The notes below the pieces were generated by a model. That model made no database searches, was not told where the DNA came from, and was given only the letters and a program-made list of their open reading frames with translations. Both the position numbers and the translations under genes were made by a program. Below, piece by piece: positions 1 to 6,560 of a stretch of 8,307 nucleotides of DNA. The DNA is from a bacterium. Its GTDB lineage: Bacteria; Planctomycetota; Planctomycetia; Pirellulales; Pirellulaceae. The stretch spans positions 1-8,307 of the forward strand of contig JAUIHJ010000363.1 of NCBI GenBank assembly GCA_030432015.1. The letters run 5' to 3'. The first letter of the stretch is position 1. Each line of letters opens with the position of its first letter.

Positions 1-500
1 TATGTGGTCGCTATGAAGGCTTCGATCAGCGGGTCACAGACCTGCTTCAGCCGGATGAGATTTCGCTTGGCGATTACATCTTAAATGGTGGCGAAGTGGC
101 GGCGATGGTGGTCATTGACGCGGTGTTGCGACTGGTCCCGGGAGTTCTGGGTGAGCCGCAGAGCACGATTGAAGACTCGTTCTCGACCGGCAACCGGCAC
201 TTGGAGTGGGCTCAGTACACGCGACCGCGCGAATATCGAGGCCACACCGTCCCCGAGATCTTGCTCAGCGGTGATCACGAGGCGATCGCTGATTGGCGAC
301 GTGAACAAGGATATTTAAAGACAAAAGAACGAAGGGCCGATCTGCTGACCGATGCCGAATCTGCCACAGACAATGCACCGGCTCGCCCCGATACACCGAC
401 CAGCCTGGACCAACAGCCAGAATCAAGCAGTTTGCCCGCCAGCAGCCCCGCAACGCCCGGCGAGCAGCCACAGGACGAAACACCATCAAACCGCAACTAA
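1..500 (+). CDS. trmD: tRNA (guanine-N1)-methyltransferase TrmD, C-terminal part (5' end outside window)
   Basis: TrmD uses S-adenosylmethionine to methylate N1 of G37 next to the anticodon of certain tRNAs, preventing +1 frameshifting. It is a cytoplasmic SPOUT-family homodimer with a trefoil knot. The reading frame is open from the left edge (first full codon at 3) and stops at TAA 498-500. Visible family motifs are CGRYEGFDQRV, the knot/cofactor segment SLGDYILNGGEVAAM, EDSFSTGN, QYTRPREYRG, VPEILLSGDH and the closing ERRADLL. The Arg of DQRV and the Asp of GDY match the residues described as catalytic in the family. After ERRADLL, where the family normally ends, about 50 more residues follow (348-497), rich in S, T, P, D, E and Q and without evident fold. 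rplS follows 146 bases downstream, the usual operon order. The identification is very secure; the role of the tail is unknown. Confidence 0.97.
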   Translation, partial: CGRYEGFDQRVTDLLQPDEISLGDYILNGGEVAAMVVIDAVLRLVPGVLGEPQSTIEDSFSTGNRHLEWAQYTRPREYRGHTVPEILLSGDHEAIADWRREQGYLKTKERRADLLTDAESATDNAPARPDTPTSLDQQPESSSLPASSPATPGEQPQDETPSNRN

Positions 501-595
501 TTGGTGGCCAGAGACACCATCAGCCCTACCGACCACAACTCGACTGAAAACCCAACCCGTCTGGCCCGCCAGCACGCAATACCGACCAGCGAATT

Positions 596-618
596 CGGCA
601 GACGTACTTGATCTGCCG
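596..618 (+). promoter_or_regulatory. Inverted repeat in the trmD-rplS gap, possible rplS leader element
   Basis: CGGCAGA (596-602) and TCTGCCG (612-618) are a perfect 7-bp inverted repeat separated by 9 bases. It ends 28 bases before the rplS start and 15 bases before its ribosome binding site. It could fold as an RNA hairpin in the rplS leader or be a protein-binding palindrome. L19 leader regulation is known in some other phyla, but I recognise no such family here. The rest of the 501-646 gap shows no convincing sigma70-type promoter. One short inverted repeat can arise by chance. Confidence 0.3.
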
Positions 619-633
619 CCAGCGCATACTCAG

Positions 634-639
634 AAAGGA
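634..639 (+). promoter_or_regulatory. Ribosome binding site of rplS
   Basis: AAAGGA lies 7 bases before the ATG at 647. It decides the start: the same frame is open upstream to an ATG at 608, which would add 13 residues (MICRQRILRKDHA) that are not part of L19 proteins and has no comparable Shine-Dalgarno sequence. Confidence 0.7.
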
Positions 640-646
640 CCATGCG

Positions 647-1000
647 ATGAGTCAAGAAATTATGAACAAGGTGGAGAAGTCCTGCTTGAAGGAAGAGCCA
701 CCGCAATTCGATATTGGTGACACTGTTGACGTGCACACGCGGATCCTGGAAGGCGACAAAGAGCGCATTCAGATCTTCTCGGGAACCGTGATCGCACGAA
801 GCGGGAGCGGAACGCGTGAGATGTTCACCGTCCGCCGAATCGTCGCAGGTGAAGGCGTGGAACGTAAGTTTCCGGTCCATTCGCCGCGCGTCGCGGCCGT
901 CGAAGTGAAACGGTCGAGCGTGGTCCGGCGGGCCAAGTTGTACTTCCTCCGCGATCGTATCGGTAAAGCGGTTCGCCTGAAGGAACGCCGGCGCCGCTAA
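647..1000 (+). CDS. rplS: 50S ribosomal protein L19
   Basis: L19 (bL19) is a large-subunit protein located near the interface with the small subunit. The 117-residue product has the usual length. It shows the family blocks in order: an N-terminal helix starting MSQEIMNKVEKSCLKEE, then FDIGDTVDVHTRILEGDKER, IQIFSGTVIARSGSG, the highly conserved FTVRRIVAGEGVERKFPVHS, and the basic end VVRRAKLYFLRDRIGKAVR followed by LKERRRR. The start at 647 is chosen because a Shine-Dalgarno sequence stands 7 bases upstream and the N-terminus then fits the family. It follows trmD, as in the rpsP-rimM-trmD-rplS operon of many bacteria, so rimM and rpsP are expected just left of the window. The leader contains a short inverted repeat, and a long hairpin follows the gene. 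Confidence 0.98.
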   Translation: MSQEIMNKVEKSCLKEEPPQFDIGDTVDVHTRILEGDKERIQIFSGTVIARSGSGTREMFTVRRIVAGEGVERKFPVHSPRVAAVEVKRSSVVRRAKLYFLRDRIGKAVRLKERRRR

Positions 1001-1037
1001 ACGCCGTCCGCATCGTTGCGGCGGGGCCCTGTATGTT

Positions 1038-1080
1038 GCATGTGGCGGCGTGCCGATTTGAATCGGACGCCGCACGATGC
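1038..1080 (+). terminator. Long interrupted hairpin between rplS and yraN (attenuator or processing structure)
   Basis: A 43-base stretch folds back on itself almost completely. GCAT 1038-1041 pairs with ATGC 1077-1080, GTG 1042-1044 with CAC 1073-1075, CGGCGT 1046-1051 with ACGCCG 1067-1072, and CCGAT 1053-1057 with ATCGG 1062-1066. The loop is TTGA (1058-1061). That makes 18 pairs with only three single-base bulges (G1045, G1052, G1076). No T-run follows, so it is not a textbook intrinsic terminator. It may attenuate read-through from the highly expressed ribosomal gene into yraN, or protect the rplS mRNA 3' end. The pairing is plain in the sequence; the function is inferred. Confidence 0.55.
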
Positions 1081-1099
1081 GAAACTTCCGAGCTGATCC

Positions 1100-1528
1100 A
1101 TGAGCACGTGGCGCTGGGTTGCGATGTGGGTTCGTCGGCTGAGCCTCCCTCAACCGCTGGGCAAGCGGGGTGAGGTCGCGGCGGCTCGATTTCTCCAGCG
1201 ACTCGGCTACTTGATCGTGGCGCGCGGCGAACGCGATATGCTCGGCGAACTGGACGTGATCGCCATCGACCACCGGACCGTCGTCTTTGTCGAAGTTAAG
1301 ACGCGAAAGTCGCACGACGCGGGCCATCCAGCCGAGGCGGTCGGCGAGGCCAAACAACGGCGCCTGACCCGACTGGCATTGGGCTACCTCAAGCGCCACG
1401 ACCTCCTGGAACACCAGGCCCGCTTCGATGTGGTCGCCGTCACATGGCCCAGCACAAAAAAGCGGCCGACCATCGAACATTACATCAATGCCTTTGCGCC
1501 GACCGGGCAGCATCAGATGTTCGGGTAG
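1100..1528 (+). CDS. yraN: UPF0102 (YraN) family protein, predicted PD-(D/E)XK nuclease fold
   Basis: The 142-residue protein belongs to the widespread UPF0102/YraN family, which has an endonuclease-like fold related to Holliday-junction resolvases. Its cellular role is not firmly known; DNA recombination or repair is usually suggested. Family motifs are clear: GKRGEVAAARFLQRLGY (residues 21-37), GELDVIAID (49-57, with E50 and D52), and FVEVKTRKS (63-71, E65-V-K67), which together give the E...D...ExK nuclease signature. Further family-like segments are AEAVGEAKQRRLTRLALGYL and RFDVVAV. About 19 residues (MSTWRWVAMWVRRLSLPQP) precede the conserved core, so the protein is somewhat longer than the usual ~120. 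A start at the internal ATG 1124 is possible, and neither start has a strong Shine-Dalgarno sequence. It sits 99 bases after rplS, a common neighbourhood, though rnhB, often found between them, is absent. Confidence 0.92.
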   Translation: MSTWRWVAMWVRRLSLPQPLGKRGEVAAARFLQRLGYLIVARGERDMLGELDVIAIDHRTVVFVEVKTRKSHDAGHPAEAVGEAKQRRLTRLALGYLKRHDLLEHQARFDVVAVTWPSTKKRPTIEHYINAFAPTGQHQMFG

Positions 1529-1625
1529 CTTCGGGACTCCTCATCGCGTGGTGGGTCGCGCGTGACGCAGCGGTCGTCGTCGCAGCGACGGCCCGGCAAA
1601 TCACCCGGCCCCGGCAGTCAGAATG

Positions 1626-1648
1626 CGTTTGCCGCGGCGTGGCAAACG
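1626..1648 (+). terminator. Hairpin downstream of yraN, possible terminator
   Basis: CGTTTGCC (1626-1633) and GGCAAACG (1641-1648) form a perfect 8-bp stem around a 7-base loop. It lies about 100 bases after the yraN stop and 66 bases before the next start. No T-run follows. It could end the trmD-rplS-yraN transcript or be a leader element of the downstream gene. The remainder of the 1529-1714 gap is GC-rich, with a small CGTCG/CGACG stem and no promoter I would defend. Confidence 0.35.
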
Positions 1649-1714
1649 ACGGGCACTCACTTTGTCGGCCCTGGGCGGGTGGGTCTCTGTGCTGGCGAAC
1701 ATTAAACTGAAGAA

Positions 1715-3142
1715 ATGCTCGCGCACTACCATTTCGTCACCGGCCGGCTCGCCGAAAACGCATTGCGGGCGACCCTGGAAAAGCTCGATCCTCGTGATTT
1801 CGAATACTCGATCGATGTGCTTCCGATCACGGTCGCTGCGTTGATGACCCCCAAATGGATCGCCCGGCACATCCAGGTCGGCGAATGTGCCACGCACGTG
1901 ATGCTACCCGGATATTGTGAAGGGGATCTGAGCGACCTGGCAGCGGCTGTCGGTCGCCCTGTCATCAAAGGTCCGCGGGACCTCCGCAGAATCGGTGAAT
2001 TTTTCGGCAATGCGGCGACCCGCGCGCCGGGCTACGGCCAACACGACATCGAGATCATCGCGGAGATCAATCATGCCCCGCGGTTATCACTCGATGAGAT
2101 CCTATTGCGAGCGGATCAATTGCGCGCCAGCGGCGCTGACTTGATTGACGTGGGCTGTGACCCTGGCGACCCCTGGGCTGGCGTCGGCGATTGCGTCAAA
2201 GCGCTCCGCGATGCGGGACACCGCGTCTCCATTGATAGCCTGAATCCGGCGGAGATCGCCCCCGCCGCGCGCGCCGGGGCGGAACTCGTGCTTTCGGTCA
2301 ACCGTTCCAATCGAGACGCGGCAATCGACTGGGGGTGCGAAGTCGTCGTCATCCCCGACGACATCCCCACGCTCGGCGGCCTCGACGAGACCGTCGACTT
2401 GCTGGCTCGCCACCAGGTACCGCTGCGCATCGACCCCATTCTCGAACCGATCGGCTGTGGCTTTGCCGCCAGCCTGGCCCGTTACCAAGCCACACGCGAC
2501 CGATACCCGGACGCCGAGATGATGATGGGCATCGGCAACCTGACAGAGCTCACCGATGTCGACTCCGCCGGGATCAACGTGCTCCTCTTGGGCATTTGCC
2601 AGGAGCTTGGCATTCGGAGTGTACTGACGACGGAAGTCATCAATTGGGCGCGCTCCAGCGTCCGCGAGTGCGATCTCGCCCGCCGGCTGGTCCATTTCGC
2701 AGTCGAGCAACGCACCCCACCCAAGCATCTGGAAGAACGGCTGGTGATGCTGCGCGACCCGCAGACGCGCGACTACGGCGCAGCGCAACTCGAGCGTCTG
2801 GCGCGGCAGATCAAGGATAACAACTACCGGCTGTTCGCCGAACGCGAGCAACTGCATTTGATCAGCGCGGACATGCATTTGAGTGCCACCGATCCATTTC
2901 AGCTCTTCGAGCAGCTCATGGCGAAATCGCCCCGAAACCTCGACGCCTCCCACGCGTTCTATCTGGGATTTGAACTTTCCAAGGCGCTGACGGCGCTGAC
3001 ATTGGGCAAGCAATACGAGCAAGACCAGGCCTTGGACTGGGGTCTGCTGACGCGAGAAGAGAACCACCACCGCCTGACCCGCCGCCGGGTCAACCAGGAT
3101 GTCGAGCCAGATCCGCCGACGACGGCTGACGGACGCGAATAG
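1715..3142 (+). CDS. DUF6513 / dihydropteroate synthase-like protein, probably H4MPT-type pterin biosynthesis
   Basis: This 475-residue protein resembles the dihydropteroate-synthase-related proteins of methanogens and of bacteria with H4MPT-linked C1 metabolism. The likely reaction joins a pterin pyrophosphate to an arylamine, but this is inferred. Three parts are visible. Residues 1-110 are a DUF6513-type region (HFVTGRLAENALR, DVLPITVAALMTPKWIARHI). Residues 112-330 are a DHPS-like TIM barrel (IIAEIN; GADLIDVGCDPGDPW in place of the classical GGESTRPG loop; VSIDSLNPAEI; AGAELVLSVN; IDPILEPIG; TTEVINWARSSVRECD). Residues 380-445 are a C-terminal module (SADMHL, HAFYLGFELSKALTALTLGKQYEQDQALDWG) like that of the archaeal proteins. 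A TAA codon at 1703-1705 closes the frame upstream, so ATG 1715 is the first possible start; GAAGAA just before it is a weak, tight ribosome site. It is transcribed with the translation genes or from its own unseen promoter. Canonical folate DHPS is unlikely given the length and altered loop. Confidence 0.82.
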   Translation: MLAHYHFVTGRLAENALRATLEKLDPRDFEYSIDVLPITVAALMTPKWIARHIQVGECATHVMLPGYCEGDLSDLAAAVGRPVIKGPRDLRRIGEFFGNAATRAPGYGQHDIEIIAEINHAPRLSLDEILLRADQLRASGADLIDVGCDPGDPWAGVGDCVKALRDAGHRVSIDSLNPAEIAPAARAGAELVLSVNRSNRDAAIDWGCEVVVIPDDIPTLGGLDETVDLLARHQVPLRIDPILEPIGCGFAASLARYQATRDRYPDAEMMMGIGNLTELTDVDSAGINVLLLGICQELGIRSVLTTEVINWARSSVRECDLARRLVHFAVEQRTPPKHLEERLVMLRDPQTRDYGAAQLERLARQIKDNNYRLFAEREQLHLISADMHLSATDPFQLFEQLMAKSPRNLDASHAFYLGFELSKALTALTLGKQYEQDQALDWGLLTREENHHRLTRRRVNQDVEPDPPTTADGRE

Positions 3143-3155
3143 GCTCGCATCGACG

Positions 3156-3193
3156 TCGCGCAGGTCACCGAGCCGTTGGGCACCCTGCGGCGA
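3156..3193 (+). terminator. Hairpin just after the DHPS-like gene, candidate terminator
   Basis: TCGCGCAGG (3156-3164) pairs with CCTGCG (3184-3189) and CGA (3191-3193), with a single bulged G3190, giving 9 pairs around a 19-base loop. It begins 13 bases after the TAG of the upstream gene. There is no T-tract, so intrinsic termination is uncertain; Rho-dependent ending or mRNA 3'-end protection is also possible. Its position fits a boundary between the pterin gene and the secreted-protein pair. Confidence 0.4.
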
Positions 3194-3199
3194 AATCGC

Positions 3200-3229
3200 T
3201 AGACACATTGGGCGACGTGTGTTGTAATT
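3200..3229 (+). promoter_or_regulatory. Weak candidate promoter for the PSC1-DUF1553 / DUF1501 pair
   Basis: TAGACA (3200-3205) and TGTAAT (3224-3229) each differ by one base from the sigma70 consensus boxes and are 18 bases apart. They lie directly after the hairpin at 3156-3193 and about 90 bases before the ATG at 3322. The -10 mismatch is at the most conserved position, which weakens the case. Planctomycete promoter consensus is poorly defined, so this is tentative. Confidence 0.25.
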
Positions 3230-3321
3230 CAGGTATCCCACCTCGCCGGTCGCCGCCCCCCGTTCGACGCATGCGCCCCAGCCGTTTTCAATCGAGCCTT
3301 CGCCCACCAGGCAGGAAAAAG

Positions 3322-6300
3322 ATGATTCGCCTTTGCCGACGCCCACGCGGCTTTTCTCACGTCACGCGTTTGCCCATCGCCTGTGCGTTGCTGTTGGCGA
3401 TGGTGTCTCAACACCATGCGACGGCGGCCGATCCGCCGCCGCTGGACTACAATCGCGACATTCGGCCGATCCTTTCGGACAAGTGTTATTCCTGCCATGG
3501 CCCTGACGAACAGGAACGCCAGGCCGAATTGCGTCTGGACGTCCAGGAAGACGCGCTGGCGGATCGCGACGCGGGTCCTGCGATTGTCGGCGGCGACAAG
3601 GAAGCCAGCCTGCTCTACCAGCGGATTGCAACCGACGACGCCAGCGAACAAATGCCCCCCGCCGACAGCGGCAAGACGCTATCGGCCACCGAAATTGAAT
3701 TGCTGGGTCGATGGATCGACGAAGGTGCCGCATGGCAAGGGCACTGGTCGTTTGTCAAGCCACGCCGTCCGCGGCCTCCGGTGGTGAGGCAGACCGCCAG
3801 GGCCCACAATCCGATTGACCAATTCGTACTCGCCCGCCTCGAACACGAGGGATTGCAGCCCGCGCCAGAAGCGTCCAAGGAAACTCTGCTGCGACGGGTG
3901 ACGTTCGATCTGATCGGCCTGCCGCCCACACTGGAGGATCTCGACGCCTTTCTCGAGGACACGTCCCCGGAGGCCTACGAAAGGGTCGTCGATCGACTTC
4001 TCAGATCGCCGCACTACGGCGAACACCGCGCGCGATTCTGGTTGGACGCGGCGCGTTATGGTGACACGCACGGACTGCACCTGGACAATCGCCGACAGAT
4101 CTGGCCGTATCGCGATTGGCTCATTCGTGCCTTTAATGACAATATGCCGTTCGATCAATTCACCGTCTGGCAACTGGCCGGCGATCTCCTGCCCGATGCG
4201 ACAATCGACCAGCAGGTCGCCAGCGGCTTCAATCGCTGCAACGTCACGACCAGTGAAGGCGGTTCCATCGCGGAAGAGTACCGTGTCCGCTACTCCATCG
4301 ATCGCGTCGAAACCACATCGACCGTCTGGCTGGGGTTGACCGCCGGCTGCGCCGTCTGCCACGACCACAAGTTTGATCCCCTCACGCAACGCGAGTTCTA
4401 CAAGCTGTACGCCTACTTCTACAACTTTGCCGAACGTGAAATGGATGGTAACACCGACCTGCCTCCCGGCCCTGTGATCGAAGCGCCAACGCATGCCCAG
4501 CGGATGCAATTGGCCGAACTTGCCCGTCAGCGCGAGTCCCTGCAAGAACGGCTTGCGGCCCGGCGCGAGGAAACCGCTACGGATCAGGCCGCCTGGGAAA
4601 CGAATCTTCGCGACGGCCAGGCAACCTTGCCGCAACCGCCGGACGATATGATCGTGCACCTCCCGCTGGACGAAGTCGAGGGAACACAGGTTGTCGATGC
4701 GGCCGATGCCAAGGACGTCGGCACGGTTCAGGGAACCGCCCAATGGACCTCTGGAAAACATGGTGGCGGCTTCGATTTTGATGGAAAAACGCACCTGGAG
4801 TTGGGTGACGTCGCCAGCTTCGAGCATCACGAGAAATTCACCTACGGCGCCTGGGTCCGCCCGGCCAACGAACATCATGGCGCGGTGTTGTCGCGCATGG
4901 ACGACGGGCAAAAGCACCGTGGCTACGACCTGTACCTGGGCGGCGGCAAGGTCTACGTGCATTTGATCAATACCTGGGATGGCAACGCAATTCGTCTCAA
5001 TAGCAAGGCCAAGCTCAAGCTCAACGCGTGGCAGCATGTGATGGTGACCTATGATGGTTCGAGCAAGGCGGCGGGTGTGGCCTTATACGTTGACGGCCAG
5101 CCGGTCGAAGTCGACGTTACACACGACTCACTGAACGGCTCGATCAAAACGTCCAAAGTCCTCCGCGTCGGTCGCCGCACGCCCGGTGCCCCCCTGCAGG
5201 CGACCGTCGATGACGTTCGGATCTACGCGCGCCAGCTCAGCGCAGCCGAAGTGGCACGCGTCGCCGGCGCGGATCCGATTGGAAGCTTGATTGGCATCGC
5301 GGCAGACCAGCGCACTGATACGCAGCGTCGCCAGATTCAGGACTATTTCTTGAACCAACACGACGAACCGTTCCAGCAGCTGTGGCAACAGCGCCACCAA
5401 GCGGACGAGCAGGTTGCGAAAATCAAGGCCGCCATTCCCAAGACCTTGGTGATGGGCGATCGCTCGGATAAGCGGCCGGTCTACCGATTGACGCGGGGCG
5501 AATACGATCAACCGGACACGTCGACGGAGTTGCAACCGGATGTACCCGCCATCCTTCCGGCGCTGCCCACCGAGGCTCCCGACAATCGGCTGGCACTCGC
5601 ACAGTGGCTGGTGTCGCCGGACAACCCGCTCCCGGCGCGGGTCACGGTCAATCGATTGTGGCAACAACTTTTTGGTATCGGCATCGTCAAGACGGCGGAG
5701 GATTTTGGCTCGCAAGGCGAATGGCCCTCCCACCCGAAGTTGCTGGACTGGCTGGCGGTCGAATTCATCGAGAGCGGCTGGGACGTGAAGCACCTGCTCA
5801 AGCTGATCGTGATGTCGGGAACGTATCGCCAAACGGGGGCCGCTTCGAAACAACAGTTGGCCGCCGATCCAAAAAATCGCTTGCTGTCGCGGGGGCCGAG
5901 ATTTCGCTTCGACGCCGAAACGGTGCGCGACAACGCCTTGGCGCTGGGCGGCCTGTTGAACCCAACCATCGGCGGCCCCAGTGTGCGGCCCTACCAACCG
6001 TCTGGACTGTGGAAGGCCGTTGGCTACTCGGGCAGTAACACGGTCAACTTCACGCAGGACCACGGCGACAAACTCTATCGCCGGAGTATGTACATCTTTT
6101 GGAAGCGGACCGCGCCGCCCCCCACGATGCAGATCTTCGACGCTCCGTCGCGCGAATATTGTGTCGTACGTCGCGAACGGACCAATACGCCATCCGCAGC
6201 CCTGGTGTTGCTCAATGACGTGCAGTTCGTCGAGGCGGCTCGTCAGTTCGCCCAACGGATCATGCGCAGCGCCGGCCCGGAGAACGATGACCGCCTGATG

Positions 6301-6534
6301 TTCGGATTTCGACTGGCCACCTGCCGCCGTCCGGATGCGGAGGAATTGGGGGTGCTGCGAGCCATCTTCGATCTCGCTCGCGAGAAATATCAAGCGGATC
6401 CCGAGGCCGCCAAGCAGCTGCTCGAGGTGGGTGAGTCGCCGCGCGACGCATCGCTGGAGATGAGTGAACTCGCCGCCTGGACGATCGTGGCCAGCACGCT
6501 CTTGAACCTGGATGAAACCATCACCAAGGGCTAA
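3322..6534 (+). CDS. Secreted PSC1-DUF1549-LamG-DUF1553 protein (planctomycete cytochrome c type)
   Basis: This 1070-residue protein of the planctomycete-expanded family has unknown biochemistry; roles in envelope redox or glycan breakdown have been suggested. A Sec-type signal (LPIACALLLAMVS core, cleavage near A35/A36) is followed by PSC1 with a c-heme motif, C55-YS-C58-H59, in PILSDKCYSCHGPDE. DUF1549 spans about 162-365 and ends in a second CxxCH, C343-AV-C346-H347, within CAVCHDHKFDP. A charged, probably helical linker (393-428) leads to a LamG/concanavalin-like domain (443-646; GAWVRPA, WQHVMVTYDG, LYVDGQPV, VDDVRIYARQLS). The usual IPKTLVM...RGEYDQP linker and DUF1553 (from about 754; NRLWQQLFGIGIVKTAEDFG at 777) complete it. 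ATG 3322 is chosen because AGGA stands 5 bases upstream and a signal peptide follows. The frame is open to a TTG at 3208, which would bury the signal behind 38 unlikely residues. The DUF1501 gene starts 26 bases after the stop, so the two are likely cotranscribed. Confidence 0.93.
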   Translation: MIRLCRRPRGFSHVTRLPIACALLLAMVSQHHATAADPPPLDYNRDIRPILSDKCYSCHGPDEQERQAELRLDVQEDALADRDAGPAIVGGDKEASLLYQRIATDDASEQMPPADSGKTLSATEIELLGRWIDEGAAWQGHWSFVKPRRPRPPVVRQTARAHNPIDQFVLARLEHEGLQPAPEASKETLLRRVTFDLIGLPPTLEDLDAFLEDTSPEAYERVVDRLLRSPHYGEHRARFWLDAARYGDTHGLHLDNRRQIWPYRDWLIRAFNDNMPFDQFTVWQLAGDLLPDATIDQQVASGFNRCNVTTSEGGSIAEEYRVRYSIDRVETTSTVWLGLTAGCAVCHDHKFDPLTQREFYKLYAYFYNFAEREMDGNTDLPPGPVIEAPTHAQRMQLAELARQRESLQERLAARREETATDQAAWETNLRDGQATLPQPPDDMIVHLPLDEVEGTQVVDAADAKDVGTVQGTAQWTSGKHGGGFDFDGKTHLELGDVASFEHHEKFTYGAWVRPANEHHGAVLSRMDDGQKHRGYDLYLGGGKVYVHLINTWDGNAIRLNSKAKLKLNAWQHVMVTYDGSSKAAGVALYVDGQPVEVDVTHDSLNGSIKTSKVLRVGRRTPGAPLQATVDDVRIYARQLSAAEVARVAGADPIGSLIGIAADQRTDTQRRQIQDYFLNQHDEPFQQLWQQRHQADEQVAKIKAAIPKTLVMGDRSDKRPVYRLTRGEYDQPDTSTELQPDVPAILPALPTEAPDNRLALAQWLVSPDNPLPARVTVNRLWQQLFGIGIVKTAEDFGSQGEWPSHPKLLDWLAVEFIESGWDVKHLLKLIVMSGTYRQTGAASKQQLAADPKNRLLSRGPRFRFDAETVRDNALALGGLLNPTIGGPSVRPYQPSGLWKAVGYSGSNTVNFTQDHGDKLYRRSMYIFWKRTAPPPTMQIFDAPSREYCVVRRERTNTPSAALVLLNDVQFVEAARQFAQRIMRSAGPENDDRLMFGFRLATCRRPDAEELGVLRAIFDLAREKYQADPEAAKQLLEVGESPRDASLEMSELAAWTIVASTLLNLDETITKG

Positions 6535-6548
6535 CCACCCGCTTGTTT

Positions 6549-6553
6549 AAGGA
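6549..6553 (+). promoter_or_regulatory. Ribosome binding site of the DUF1501 gene
   Basis: AAGGA lies 7 bases before ATG 6561 and decides the start over the in-frame TTG at 6543, which it would follow rather than precede. Confidence 0.7.
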
Positions 6554-6560
6554 CCTCGTC

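Noticed and set aside
608..630. TTGATC and CATACT as a promoter for rplS
   Set aside because: Spacing is only 11 bases, too short for a sigma70-type promoter.
497..1513. Long open frame of 338 codons on the minus strand across rplS and yraN
   Set aside because: It is antisense to two secure genes, shows no family motif, and reflects GC-biased third positions in the real genes.
1623..1844. Small plus-strand open frame with a basic N-terminus and hydrophobic patch (MRLPRRGKRRALTLSALGGW)
   Set aside because: It looks a little like a signal peptide, but more than half of it overlaps the DHPS-like gene in another frame and it has no ribosome binding site.
3208..3321. TTG start at 3208 for the PSC1-DUF1553 protein
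   Set aside because: It adds 38 proline- and arginine-rich residues before the signal peptide and overlaps the candidate promoter region; ATG 3322 has a Shine-Dalgarno sequence and an N-terminal signal.
2102..3346. Open frame of 414 codons on the minus strand across the DHPS-like gene
   Set aside because: Antisense shadow: the plus-strand protein has recognisable motifs throughout and this one has none.
3679..6393. Two long minus-strand open frames (3679-5037 and 5128-6393) under the PSC1-DUF1553 gene
   Set aside because: They oppose a gene whose domains are clear over its whole length; such antisense frames are expected in GC-rich coding DNA.
6543..6560. TTG start at 6543 for the DUF1501 protein
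   Set aside because: The Shine-Dalgarno AAGGA lies downstream of it and is correctly spaced for ATG 6561.
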